A stretch of 64,000 bases of DNA from Paraburkholderia azotifigens (GCF_007995085.1 NZ_VOQS01000003.1:2976001-3040000), one strand, 5' to 3'; counted from the stretch's first letter, positions 45,222 through 54,262 are shown. Notes: generated by a model not told the origin, from the letters alone. Numbers and translations are program-made.

Positions 45222-46268
45222 ATGCGCACTCACATCAAAGCACAATGCGTCGCACTTGCCGTAGTCGCCGTCGCTGCTGTTACGGCGCACGCCGCGGAAA
45301 CGCTCAACGTTGTCACCTTTGGCGGCGCCTATGAGGCCGCGGCGAAGAAAGCCTATTTCGAGCCGTTCACGCAGGCGACCGGCGTCAACTTCTCGCTCGA
45401 ATCGTATGACGGCGGTCTCGCGAAACTTTCAGCGATGGAGCAGGCGAAGAACACAACATGGGATCTCATGGATCTCGAGAGCAACGATGCCATCACGGCA
45501 TGTGACGAAGGGCTGCTCAAGAAGTTCGACAAGAAGAGTCTTGGCAATACGAGCGACTTCATTCCCGGGGCTATCAGCGACTGTGCGGTCGCAAGCATGG
45601 TGTGGTCCACGGTCTACGCCTATGACGCGAGCAAGCTCAAGACAGCGCCGAGCACTATCAACGATTTCTTCGACTTGCAGAAATTCCCTGGCAAGCGCGG
45701 GCTGCGCAAGTCACCGAAGGGGTCGATGGAATGGGCGCTGATCGCCGACGGCGTCGATCCGAAAGACGTGTACAAGGTGCTCGGGACGCCAGCGGGCGTT
45801 GACCGCGCATTCAAGAAGCTCGACACGATCAAAAAGAGCATCGTCTGGTGGGAGTCGGGCGCACAAGCGCCGCAACTGCTCGCCGATGGCGCCGTCGTGA
45901 TGACGCAGGCCTACAACGGCCGAATCGACGATGCTGCGAAGAAGGACAACAAGCCCTTCAGGATCGTCTGGGATGGGCAGGTCTATGACTATGAATGGTG
46001 GGGCATCCCAAAGGGAGCAAAGCACGCCGACGCGGCCGCGAAGTTCATCGTCTCCGCGTCGCAGCCGAAGGCTTATGCCGATCTCTCGAAGTACATCGCC
46101 TATGCGCCGCCGCGCAAGGACGCGATCTCGCTCGTCGAGAAGCAGCGACTGGCCGACCTGCCGACCGCGCCGGATAACTTCAAGCGTGCGATTCAGATCA
46201 ATCCGACCTTCTGGGCGGATAACGCTGACGAGATCAACAAGCGCTTCCAGGTTTGGTTGACGCAGTAA
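45222..46268 (+). CDS. Periplasmic substrate-binding protein (PotD type)
   Basis: A 348-residue binding protein with a Sec signal (VALAVVAVAAVTAHA, cleavage near residue 25). ETLNVVTFGGAYEAAAKKAY begins the mature part. WDLMDLESNDAITACDEGLL and EWWGIPKGAKHADAAAKFI are typical of the spermidine/putrescine-binding group, but some acidic residues that hold polyamines in PotD are not obvious, so another amine or amide substrate is possible. It begins 1 bp after the ATPase gene. Confidence 0.9.
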   Translation: MRTHIKAQCVALAVVAVAAVTAHAAETLNVVTFGGAYEAAAKKAYFEPFTQATGVNFSLESYDGGLAKLSAMEQAKNTTWDLMDLESNDAITACDEGLLKKFDKKSLGNTSDFIPGAISDCAVASMVWSTVYAYDASKLKTAPSTINDFFDLQKFPGKRGLRKSPKGSMEWALIADGVDPKDVYKVLGTPAGVDRAFKKLDTIKKSIVWWESGAQAPQLLADGAVVMTQAYNGRIDDAAKKDNKPFRIVWDGQVYDYEWWGIPKGAKHADAAAKFIVSASQPKAYADLSKYIAYAPPRKDAISLVEKQRLADLPTAPDNFKRAIQINPTFWADNADEINKRFQVWLTQ

Positions 46269-46293
46269 CACTTCCATTGAAAGAGAGCCCGCT

Positions 46294-47565
46294 GTGACCG
46301 CGACTACCCATACCCCCGTACCGGCCCATGCTCCCACCCCGGGCTCTCCGACGAGCGCCGACGGCCGCGCGTCCTATCAGAAGGCACAAGGCCGCGCATC
46401 GCTTCGAGCGCTGATGCTGGCGCTTCCCCTGATCGTGTTTCTACTGTCGACCTTCATTGCGCCGATCGCGCTGTTGCTCGCCCGCAGCGTACAGAATCGC
46501 GAAGTGCCCGACAGCCTGCCAGCACTTTCCCGCGCACTCGATGCTTGGGACGGCGGTGGCGTGCCTGATGAGCATACGTTCGCCCTGCTCGCATCCGGAA
46601 TCAAGGACGCCCAGCAAAGCGGACAGCTCGGCACAGTCGCGAAGCGCATGAATTTCGCGCAGCCCGAATTCCGCAGCCTGCTGATGAAGACAGCGCGCGG
46701 CATTCGCAGCGATACGCCTCCCGCTTGGAAGCCGACGCTGATCGAGATCGACGAACGCTGGAACTCGCCCGAAACATGGCGCCTGTTGAAGCGCGCCGCC
46801 GCGTCGCCGACTCCCGATTACCTGCTGAATGCCGTGGACGCGAGAGTGACGCCGCAAGGTTCGATCGCCTCGCTGCCGGCTAACACCGCGGTCTATCGCG
46901 AAGCGTTCGTGCGAACGATCTCAATCAGCTTCACGGTGACGGTGCTCTGCTTGCTGTTGGGTTATCCAGTGTCCTGGTTGCTCGCGAATCTGCCCGAAAA
47001 AAGCAGCAACCGGTTGATGCTGTTGGTTATCGTGCCGTTCTGGACCTCTCTGCTGGTGCGTACGACGGCGTGGTATGTGCTTCTGCAACCGGGTGGCGTC
47101 GTCAACAGCCTGTTGATGAGTCTCGGCATCGTGACACATCCGGTGCCGCTCGTTTTCAATCGCACAGGTGTATTGATCGGCATGACGCACGTGCTTTTGC
47201 CTTACATGATTCTCGCGATCTACTCGGTGATGAAGAGCGTCTCGCCCGTTTATCTGCGCGCAGCAAAGTCTCTGGGCGCTCATCCCTTCACCGCGTTCGT
47301 GCGGGTCTATATCCCCCAAACGTTGCCGGGGGTCGGAGCAGGATGCTTCCTGGTGTTCGTGCTCGCGCTCGGCTACTACATCACGCCAGCCCTGCTCGGC
47401 GGCGCCGGCGACGAGATGATCAGCCAACTCATCGCGGATCAGACGAACACGCAACTCAACTGGGGACTCGCGGGCGCGCTGTCAGCCTATCTCGTGATCT
47501 TTACCGCGATCTTCTATTTCATCTTCAATCGCATCGTCGGCATCGACCGTTTGCGGTTCGGTTGA
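46294..47565 (+). CDS. ABC permease (PotB type) with a long periplasmic insert
   Basis: A 423-residue inner-membrane permease. The first membrane segment (LMLALPLIVFLLSTFIAPIA) is followed by about 130 hydrophilic residues before the second (SISFTVTVLCLLLGYPVSWL). The EAA loop that docks the ATPase is AAKSLGAHPFTAFVRVYIPQ. Typical PotB is about 280-300 residues, so the insert is an extra domain; such long forms occur in several PotB-like permeases. Confidence 0.88.
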   Translation: MTATTHTPVPAHAPTPGSPTSADGRASYQKAQGRASLRALMLALPLIVFLLSTFIAPIALLLARSVQNREVPDSLPALSRALDAWDGGGVPDEHTFALLASGIKDAQQSGQLGTVAKRMNFAQPEFRSLLMKTARGIRSDTPPAWKPTLIEIDERWNSPETWRLLKRAAASPTPDYLLNAVDARVTPQGSIASLPANTAVYREAFVRTISISFTVTVLCLLLGYPVSWLLANLPEKSSNRLMLLVIVPFWTSLLVRTTAWYVLLQPGGVVNSLLMSLGIVTHPVPLVFNRTGVLIGMTHVLLPYMILAIYSVMKSVSPVYLRAAKSLGAHPFTAFVRVYIPQTLPGVGAGCFLVFVLALGYYITPALLGGAGDEMISQLIADQTNTQLNWGLAGALSAYLVIFTAIFYFIFNRIVGIDRLRFG

Positions 47566-47591
47566 GGCATGTAAGTCCCAAGGGAGCAATC

Positions 47592-48419
47592 ATGCAAGAC
47601 AAACGCAATACGGTACTAACGGAGCGCGTCGCTTCCCGATGGGTGCGATTGCACTGCGCGCTCGTTCTGTTCTTTCTGGTGGCGCCGATTCTCGCGATCA
47701 TTCCGCTTTCGTTCAACTCCGGCTCGTATTTCTCATATCCACTGCAGGGGTTCTCGCTGCGCTGGTATGAACAAGCCCTCACGAGTGCGGACTGGCAACG
47801 TGCGCTGCTGAACAGTATCGCCATAGGCGCAGCGTCCACTTTGATAGCGACCTGTCTCGGGACGCTGGCGGCGCTCGGCCTGTCGCGAACGCAGTTTCCG
47901 CTGCGCTCGATCGTCATGCCGATCATCATATCCCCGATGATTGTGCCGATCGTCGTGGTAGCCGCCGGCTTCTACCTTGTCTTCGCGCCACTCGGGCTCG
48001 TGAATTCCTACCCCGGCGTCATCCTTGCACATGCCGCGCTCGGCACGCCGTTCGTCGTCATCACGGTGACCGCGTCGTTATTGTCTTTCGATCAGAGTCT
48101 ACTGCGCGCGGCGTCCGGGCTCGGCGCGCAACCGTGGGTCGCGTTCAGGCGCGTGACGCTTCCATTGATCAAACCCGCGGTCGCGACTGGAAGCGTCTTC
48201 GCCTTCGCCACCTCCTTCGACGAAGTCATCGTGATTCTCTTCATTGGCGGCCCGGATCAAAAGACCGTTCCACGGCAGATGTGGAGCGGCATCCGGGATT
48301 CCATCGATCCATCGATCCTGGCCGTGGCGACCATGCTGATCGTGTTCGCCGTGCTGCTGTTCGCGAGTATCAACTGGCTGCGTAGCCGCGCGGCGGCGGC
48401 GAGTCAAGTGATGGTCTGA
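47592..48419 (+). CDS. ABC permease (PotC type)
   Basis: A 275-residue permease with six membrane segments and the EAA loop ASGLGAQPWVAFRRVTLPLI. The ATG at 47592 is preceded by GGGAG at 6 bases; a much longer frame start inside the potB gene is not real. It completes the four-gene importer. Confidence 0.92.
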   Translation: MQDKRNTVLTERVASRWVRLHCALVLFFLVAPILAIIPLSFNSGSYFSYPLQGFSLRWYEQALTSADWQRALLNSIAIGAASTLIATCLGTLAALGLSRTQFPLRSIVMPIIISPMIVPIVVVAAGFYLVFAPLGLVNSYPGVILAHAALGTPFVVITVTASLLSFDQSLLRAASGLGAQPWVAFRRVTLPLIKPAVATGSVFAFATSFDEVIVILFIGGPDQKTVPRQMWSGIRDSIDPSILAVATMLIVFAVLLFASINWLRSRAAAASQVMV

Positions 48420-48687
48420 TTCAACCGAGGGCATGTTCGCCCGGTCAGTCGTTGGACATCGATCGGAATTGCGTCTTTGCGTATTCCCATGAACAACCGA
48501 GCGGGCAGCGTCAATTGATTTCGTCTCAACCAGTTGCTACCAAAGCTGAACAGACGACCGGCTCCGCGCCCTCAACCGCGACGACTTCGGGTCCATCAAA
48601 GGTCGCCGGTGCGTGCGGGGCGCCCGATCAGAAACGTGTATCCGAACCCCTGGCCGATCATGCCGCGAACGGCCAAAATTGGCGATC

Positions 48688-48895
48688 GCGAATTGAATGC
48701 AACATACGCCCGTCCTTTCGATGACGCGCGCGGCGCCAAGTTGAGCGGGCTCGTCAAGGCGGGGATATCTGATGGCAGGCAGGTATCACTGGCAGTCCGT
48801 GTCCTCGTTCGGGAAAGCGATTTGATTCGCTGCACGCGTACTCGAACGTCTGCCTGCACAGGATTTGCGTGCTCCTGAAGGGCGGTCGCCTGGTT
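48688..48895 (+). pseudogene. Remnant of a third Rieske oxygenase gene
   Basis: The stretch LNATYARPFDDAR corresponds to LVAGCERPFSDAR near the N-terminus of the 42861 protein. After a frame change it reads AYSNVCLHRICVLLKGG, matching the first half of the Rieske site (CxH), then decays. Frames change at least twice and the rest of the gene is absent. The flanking 48420-48690 holds nothing else recognised. Confidence 0.5.
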
Positions 48896-48928
48896 TCGAC
48901 TGGTGGGCAGGCGGCCTTCGAAGCAAGA

Positions 48929-49423
48929 TCAGACTACGAACGCAAATTCTTCCTCCGGCAGCGGGTCGCCCGGAGTCAGCCGGTCAGCAAGATGACGATA
49001 CGGGGGCGAAGTTTCGCCGCCTCTATCGACATACACGGCATTGTCACCGAGCCAGCGAAACGATACCACGCGCCGGGAAACGGACCCGGAGCGATTTCCA
49101 GGCGCGCCGTGCACCGTCAATCCTTCCCGCCTTATCGCCTCGGCGCGTTGGCAAAGAACTTCGCCTCCTTCCGCGCGAGCCAGCTTCAACAGACATCGGG
49201 CCGTCCCGTTGACGAGACCTACGTCGACAAAAAGAGACAGGACTTCGGGCGGTAGCTCTGAAACGGCTACGGCTTCCCGGATACGTGCGAAGCCGACAGG
49301 CCGCTCGTAAATGGCCGAAAACCGCTCCGCCGCGTCCCGATATGAATTCCATTGCGCACCCAAACCGGCGCGATAGATGGTGGCCAATTGGAGCGGGCCG
49401 TTTATCGCGGTTTCCTTGCTCAT
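48929..49423 (-). CDS. Hypothetical protein, 164 residues (partition-like)
   Basis: Starts MSKETAINGPLQLATIYRAG, then GAQWNSYRDAAERFSAIYER and GFARIREAVAVSELPPEVLS, a helix-turn-helix-like segment. The order loosely resembles DNA-binding middle regions of ParB/KorB-type proteins, but the nuclease-like N-terminal box of ParB is absent, so I leave it as hypothetical. The ATG at 49423 follows AGGCAGACT; a longer frame to 49552 looks non-coding. No parA lies beside it. Confidence 0.55.
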   Translation of the reverse strand: MSKETAINGPLQLATIYRAGLGAQWNSYRDAAERFSAIYERPVGFARIREAVAVSELPPEVLSLFVDVGLVNGTARCLLKLARAEGGEVLCQRAEAIRREGLTVHGAPGNRSGSVSRRVVSFRWLGDNAVYVDRGGETSPPYRHLADRLTPGDPLPEEEFAFVV

Positions 49424-49799
49424 AGTCTGCCTATAGTTAACCAATGGATTATCGGCCGGTTTCGTCCGGCTCATTGGCCACGAAACGCGATCAAAAAAAA
49501 GAGCTCTTCGACGTTTCGGGTGCGTCTGACCATTCCATGCTACCGGCCGCACCTGTCAAGGAAGGGAGAAGGCGAACGCGAGGAGAGGCTATCGCGCGGC
49601 GGATGCCGTCGAGATGAGGCCGGGAGTGACGTCGTCGGCAGACCGACTGAGGCCAGGGAAAAGCAGACCAGGTGCTGTTGGCCAATGCGCTGACTGGCAG
49701 GTATCATTCCGGCGTGGTACAAATTCTTCTGTCGCGGGCGGCCGTTTTGTGTGGTACGGCGGTCGCGTACGCGGATTTCAAACGTCTAAAGGTTCAAAA
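49424..49799. other. Intergenic region and csp leader
   Basis: About 375 bp between the hypothetical gene and the csp gene. The last 100 bases probably form the csp 5' leader. No other gene seen. Confidence 0.4.
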
Positions 49800-50003
49800 A
49801 TGGCAACTGGTACAGTGAAATGGTTTAACGATGCAAAGGGCTTTGGATTCATCACGCCGGACGAAGGCGGTGAAGACCTGTTCGCCCACTTCTCCGAAAT
49901 CAAGACGGAAGGCTTCAAGTCATTACAGGAAAACCAGAAAGTAAGCTTCGAAGTGAAGATGGGGCCGAAGGGCAAGCAGGCCGCCAATATCAAGCCTATC
50001 TAA
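49800..50003 (+). CDS. cspA: Cold-shock protein (CspA family)
   Basis: An intact 67-residue protein: [34 protein letters not shown] and the tail [14 protein letters not shown]. Both RNA-binding motifs are complete. It is the intact partner of the broken copy at 22935 and is followed by a terminator at 50028. Confidence 0.93.
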   Translation: MATGTVKWFNDAKGFGFITPDEGGEDLFAHFSEIKTEGFKSLQENQKVSFEVKMGPKGKQAANIKPI

Positions 50004-50225
50004 GCGGCGCGCGCTATCCTGACAAGTGACCCGCCCTGTGCGGGTCAAGTTTTTAGGTTCAGCGTGTCGGGAGTCCGTGCACGGCGTGGCATTCCGGTGC
50101 ACCGATTCGGGCAGGACCGACAGGCCCTGCTCATAACCCGTCATCCCACTGACCATCAGCCCGCGACGGGCACCGGGGCGCTTTCGCTGGCTGGTGCAAC
50201 TGCTACCGGATTGTTCGGCGCGCGC
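49808..50225. repeat. Intact copy of the csp-hns segment (partner 22943-23370)
   Basis: Shares coding sequence from within the csp gene onward, the terminator position, the spacer and the 3' end of the hns gene with 22943-23370. Upstream of the csp start the two loci are unrelated, so the duplication begins inside or at the csp gene. Confidence 0.75.
50028..50054 (+). terminator. Intrinsic terminator after csp
   Basis: Stem GACCCGC/GCGGGTC with a 5-base loop, then AAGTTTTT. It lies 25 bp after the csp stop. In the degenerate copy the stem is no longer perfect. Confidence 0.75.
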
Positions 50226-50590
50226 TTCGCAGGTGTCTTCCTCGCCACAGTTTTCCTGGTTACGGCCTTCTTCGCCGGTGCTGGTTTTGGCAGTGCCTTG
50301 GCATTCTTCGCGGCAAGCGCTTTTTCCTTTACCTTTTTGGTCGCCGCTTGCTTCACGGTTGCTTTCGTGGACGAAACGGCCTTCGAGCCTGAACCGCTCG
50401 CGTCCGCATCGACAATCAGAAACTTCGAACGGTCTTTGGCACCAGACAACCATGCCGGCGCCCGACCGCGGCCACTCCATGTCGCCCCACTCTTTGGGTC
50501 ACGGTATTTCGGCGTCTGGGGGCCCATCACGTAGTTGCCAGCCTTCGCGCGTTTCTTTGCGGCAACGACCGCTTGTGCATGCGGATTCAA
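50156..50590 (-). CDS. H-NS-family nucleoid protein with a basic Ala/Lys tail
   Basis: The H-NS C-terminal DNA-binding motif is present: YRDPKSGATWSGRGRAPAWL, then RSKFLIVD. It is followed by a long Lys/Ala/Pro/Thr tail (KKAVTRKTVARKTPAKRAP) like other Burkholderiaceae H-NS proteins. The usual N-terminal oligomerisation helix is missing or replaced; the only open start near the family domain is TTG at 50590, so the start is uncertain and the gene may be 5'-truncated. It faces the csp gene. Such proteins silence AT-rich foreign DNA. Confidence 0.75.
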   Translation of the reverse strand: MNPHAQAVVAAKKRAKAGNYVMGPQTPKYRDPKSGATWSGRGRAPAWLSGAKDRSKFLIVDADASGSGSKAVSSTKATVKQAATKKVKEKALAAKNAKALPKPAPAKKAVTRKTVARKTPAKRAPNNPVAVAPASESAPVPVAG

Positions 50591-50663
50591 CCGGTGGATG
50601 CAATAGTTCGACGAAAACGTCAGCTTTCTCGGGTTCGCCCTTTAGCAATGAAGCGCCCACGAA

Positions 50664-51185
50664 TCAGGCATCGAAGGCATTGACTGGGCCAATGAAATCC
50701 AGCTTCTTGAGGTCTACGCCATTCGTGCGCAAAATCGCATAAGCCATGGCTACATGGAAGTAGATGTTCGGAATCACGATCTGCAACAGATAGTTTTCGC
50801 CAGTCAGCTTACCCGGCACCCAGGTTACTTTTACGATTTGACCGGCGGCGTCAGCGTACCGGTCTGCCGCCACGCTTTCAACAAAGTCGATCGTCTTGCG
50901 GATGCGCGCACGCGCTTCGTCAAGCGTCTGCTCATTGTCTTCATGCTGCGGTGGCTGCTGCCCTGAAAGCCAGGCGGCTCCGCCCTTCAGATAGTCGCAG
51001 GCGCTTTGTATCTGATACAGCAATCCGCCCATGTCGGGAGCGAGACGGGTCGACAAAAGAATACCAACATCGAATTTCTTCGCATCTGCAAGGCGCTCTG
51101 CCTTGTCGAGATAAGTCTCCATACTTTTTACTGCTTGCACGCATTGCGCGATAGCCTGTGCATACATCGGAATCTCCAGCAACAT
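50664..51185 (-). CDS. DUF1993 family protein
   Basis: A 173-residue all-helical protein of the DinB-like fold: MYAQAIAQCVQAVKSMETYL near the start, RLAPDMGGLLYQIQSACDYL, and NYLLQIVIPNIYFHVAMAYA near the end, all typical of DUF1993. Biochemical role unknown. It is divergent from a LysR gene, which may regulate it. Confidence 0.85.
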   Translation of the reverse strand: MLLEIPMYAQAIAQCVQAVKSMETYLDKAERLADAKKFDVGILLSTRLAPDMGGLLYQIQSACDYLKGGAAWLSGQQPPQHEDNEQTLDEARARIRKTIDFVESVAADRYADAAGQIVKVTWVPGKLTGENYLLQIVIPNIYFHVAMAYAILRTNGVDLKKLDFIGPVNAFDA

Positions 51186-51271
51186 GTGTTTTCGTCACGT
51201 CATGCCTTGATACGACATCGCGAAGAACTTCTCATACAATACGACGACCTGATACCACGTGAGCGAACGCG

Positions 51272-52192
51272 TTGGACCGACTAGAAGCCATGGAAATGCT
51301 GCTGACCGCCGTGGACAGGGGAAGCCTGTCGGCGGCAGCGCGCGAACTGAAGATCCCTGTGAGCACGCTCACCCGCAAGGTAGCCGATCTCGAAGAGTTG
51401 CTTGGAACCCGGTTGCTGATACGAACCACCCGCAAACTGACATTGACGGACGCAGGGATGTCATACGTCGCGGCGGCCCGCCGCATTCTCGACCTCGTGC
51501 GTGAACAGGAGCACGAGGCCACCGGCGAATTCGCGACCGCGAAAGGCGAACTGGTCGTGACTGCACCAGTGCAGCTTGGTCGCCTGCATGTTTTGCCTGT
51601 CATCAATCAGTTCCTCGCGCAGTATCCGGACATCACCGTTCGACTCCTTCTCTCCGACCGAAACATCGACCTCATCGATTCGCACGCCGACCTCGCCTTG
51701 CGCATCGGAGAACTCGCGGATAGCAGCATGATTGCCACGCGCATCGGCTCATTGCGCCCGATCGTCTGCGCGAGTCCGGCCTTCCTTGCCAACCATACGC
51801 CCCCGCGCGAACCCGACGATCTCGTGAAATATTCGTGTGTCGTCTTCAATAGCCCGTATCTGTCGCCGTGGCGCTTCCGCCTTCCCACGACGAGCAAGAT
51901 CTACGTGCTTGGCGTGAAACCCCGTCTCGAGGTCACGACACCCGACGCTGCCGTCAGCGCCGCCGTGGACAACGCAGGCATCACCTACGTATTCGAGCAC
52001 GATGCCGATGAAGCGCTGCGGAACGGGCAACTCGAGATACTCCTGCCACAGTTCGAGATCGAGCCCGTGCCCGTTCATCTGGTTCATGTGTCCAGAAATC
52101 TGATGGCCATCAAACTGCGGCATTTCATCGACTTCGCGGCGCCCAAACTCAGGCAATCGCTCTCGCGATTCGGCAAGCAGAAGCGACACTAG
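51272..52192 (+). CDS. LysR-family transcriptional regulator
   Basis: A 306-residue regulator. DNA-binding region is MDRLEAMEMLLTAVDRGSLS, then PVSTLTRKVADLEELLGTRL. The effector domain is in the class that follows AaeR/DmlR-like proteins. It is divergent from the DUF1993 gene (86 bp gap) and convergent with the hxlR gene. Target unknown. Confidence 0.9.
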   Translation: MDRLEAMEMLLTAVDRGSLSAAARELKIPVSTLTRKVADLEELLGTRLLIRTTRKLTLTDAGMSYVAAARRILDLVREQEHEATGEFATAKGELVVTAPVQLGRLHVLPVINQFLAQYPDITVRLLLSDRNIDLIDSHADLALRIGELADSSMIATRIGSLRPIVCASPAFLANHTPPREPDDLVKYSCVVFNSPYLSPWRFRLPTTSKIYVLGVKPRLEVTTPDAAVSAAVDNAGITYVFEHDADEALRNGQLEILLPQFEIEPVPVHLVHVSRNLMAIKLRHFIDFAAPKLRQSLSRFGKQKRH

Positions 52193-52209
52193 CGCATTCT
52201 CTCTTTCCT

Positions 52210-52734
52210 TCAGGCGCACGACTCGTCGCTCTGGTCCCCGAGTACCCGGTCATTCCGGTTCTCGATGACCTCCCGCGTCGCCTTCGTTGCGCCCGGACCG
52301 GCAGCAAACCGCACGTCCTGGTACGTCAGTGCCTGCCCGCCCGTCGCGCGAATTTCCACGGTCTCTACGGGCATCCCGCTCGCATGCTCCACCAGGGTGA
52401 TCGTCGGTTTTCCGTTTGGCCTTAACCACTTGTCTCCCCACTGCATCAGCGCGACCAGCACCGGGTATAAATCCGCCCCTTTCGAGGTCAACCGGTAACC
52501 GAACGTGTTGGCGCGTTCCGCGATGGGGAAGCGTTCAATGATATCCAGCTCGATCAAACGTTCCAGCCGCGCCGCGAGGACATTGCGGGCGATACCCAGC
52601 CCGCTCTGAAATTCGTCGAAGCGCCTGCTGCCTTGCGTGCACTCGCGAACGATCAGAAGCGTCCACCACTCGCCCACCTCGTCGAGGGCGCGAGCGATCG
52701 AACAGTCCATTCCATCGAAGCGTTTTCTATACAT
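52210..52734 (-). CDS. HxlR-family repressor of the efflux genes
   Basis: A 174-residue regulator starting MYRKRFDGMDCSIARALDEV, the exact family N-terminus, with a Cys at position 11, and continuing EWWTLLIVRECTQGSRRFDE and RNVLAARLERLIELDIIE. An extra C-terminal 60 residues follow the usual core. ATG at 52734 is chosen over 52770. Near-palindromes lie just upstream (52756) and at the efflux promoter (52838), with a third before the MFS gene (59002), so it likely controls itself and both pumps. Confidence 0.88.
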   Translation of the reverse strand: MYRKRFDGMDCSIARALDEVGEWWTLLIVRECTQGSRRFDEFQSGLGIARNVLAARLERLIELDIIERFPIAERANTFGYRLTSKGADLYPVLVALMQWGDKWLRPNGKPTITLVEHASGMPVETVEIRATGGQALTYQDVRFAAGPGATKATREVIENRNDRVLGDQSDESCA

Positions 52735-52755
52735 GATGGAACGTATCATAGCGCA

Positions 52756-52772
52756 AGTTTCGTCACGCAACT
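52756..52772. promoter_or_regulatory. HxlR operator O1
   Basis: AGTTTCGTCACGCAACT, a palindrome around its central base, 21 bp upstream of the hxlR start. It matches O2 with two positions exchanged between the half-sites. Confidence 0.65.
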
Positions 52773-52834
52773 TAACCGGATTGTGGGGAACAGCTTCCCG
52801 GTTTCAGCCAGTAGTGTGACGCAACGGTGTTGCC

Positions 52835-52854
52835 TATAGTTGCGTCACGAAACT
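52835..52854 (+). promoter_or_regulatory. Efflux-operon promoter with HxlR operator O2
   Basis: A good -10 TATAGT (52835-52840) overlaps the operator AGTTGCGTCACGAAACT (52838-52854). A recognisable -35 is weak (TAGTGT at 52812-52817), as in the matching MFS promoter. GTGACGCAAC at 52816-52825 forms an added inverted repeat with GTTGCGTCAC at 52839-52848. Binding would block the -10, implying repression. Confidence 0.65.
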
Positions 52855-53012
52855 TAGCCGGCAGTCGTTCACGGGGAAGTCTCCCGGGAACGCGGCCTGG
52901 TTCTGAAATATCCCGCTTTCTTCATGCAAGAAAGCAACGATCGATTATCTCTAACGGGCGAGCCGGGACAAAACCCTCTGTCGTACAACCTGTTTCCATA
53001 TTTAGGAATGCC

Positions 53013-54262
53013 ATGAATACTGAAGTTGATCAGGCCGAGGCGCGAGTCACGACTCCCGGCAACCCGGCGACATCCGGCTCCATTCGATGGGTCGGCAAAG
53101 GCGTCGCAGCCGCAGTGATCGTCGCCGTGGCGGCGACGGCGGCGCATCTGCACTGGTCGAGTGCCGCGCCTGTTGCCGCGCCGGCGCCCCCTCGGTTGCC
53201 ATTAGCGTGCCGTTGCAGCGCGATATCGAGGGCCGGCTAGGGTTCCTCGGCCAGTTCTCGGCCGTGAATCGTGTCGAATTGCGCGCTCAGGTGGGCGGCA
53301 CGCTCATGCAGATCAATTTCAAGGATGGTGACATCGTGCACAAAGGCGACGCGCTGTTCGAGATCGATCCTGAACCGTATCAGATCAAGCTAAGCCAGGC
53401 GACGGCCGGACTCGAGTCCGCGAATGCCCGGCTGGCGCTCGCCACGCGCGAGCTTGCCCGCGCGCAGGAACTGCAGCGGTCGGAGGCAGGAACGGTCGAG
53501 AACGTCGACCAGAAAATCGCTGAACAACGCACCGCTCAAGCGGCGGTCGACAACGCCAATGCGCTCGTTCTCGACGCCCGGTTCGACCTCGATCGCTGCA
53601 AGATCACGGCACCTTTTACCGGTCGCATCGGCACACATCTCGTGTCGACAGGCAATCTGGTATCCGGCAGCCGCGCCGGCAGCAGCCCCACAACCCTGCT
53701 CGCGACCATCGTTTCGCTGGACCCGATCTACCTCGATTTCGACATCAGCGAAAACGACTACGCCGCTTTCCAGCACGCCCGTGAAAACCGGCAGGGACCG
53801 CTGGCGGACGCAGTGAACATTTCGCCGACGGGCGACGGCGACTATGCGCGCACTGGCACGCTCAACTTTATCGACAACGCGCTCGACCGTTCGAGCGGAA
53901 CCATTCATGCGCGCGCAACGATTCCCAACAGTGACCTGTCGCTGACGCCGGGTGGCTTCGCACGCCTGCGGCTGGCAACGACTGCACCGCAACCGGCATT
54001 GCTCGTTCCCGATGCCGCCGTCCTCCAGGACCAGACCGACCACATGGTGTACGTCGTCGGTGCCGACAACGTGGCCGCGCCCAGAAAGGTCGAGATCGGC
54101 GATCTTCGGGGCGGCCTGCGCGTGATTCGTTCAGGACTTGCACCGACCGACCGGATCGTGATCGACGGCATTGCGTCGGTGCGCCCCGGTTCGAAGATCT
54201 CGCCGCACGCGGGAGCGATCCAGTTCTCGGCGGAACACGGCGATGAAGGAGCCAGATCATGA
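53013..54262 (+). pseudogene. RND efflux periplasmic adaptor (membrane-fusion protein), frame broken in a C run
   Basis: Two frames join into about 417 residues. The N-terminus has a membrane anchor (GVAAAVIVAVAATAAHLHW). After the frame change at the five-C run 53187-53191 (a sixth C gives APPSVAISVPLQRDIEG) the lipoyl domain VELRAQVGGTLMQINFKDGD and DALFEIDPEPYQIKLSQA, a helical hairpin, and the barrel domain PFTGRIGTHLVSTGNLV are intact. It links the inner-membrane pump to the outer-membrane channel. AGGA lies 6 bases before ATG 53013. The intact pump genes downstream make a sequencing error likely. Confidence 0.87.
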
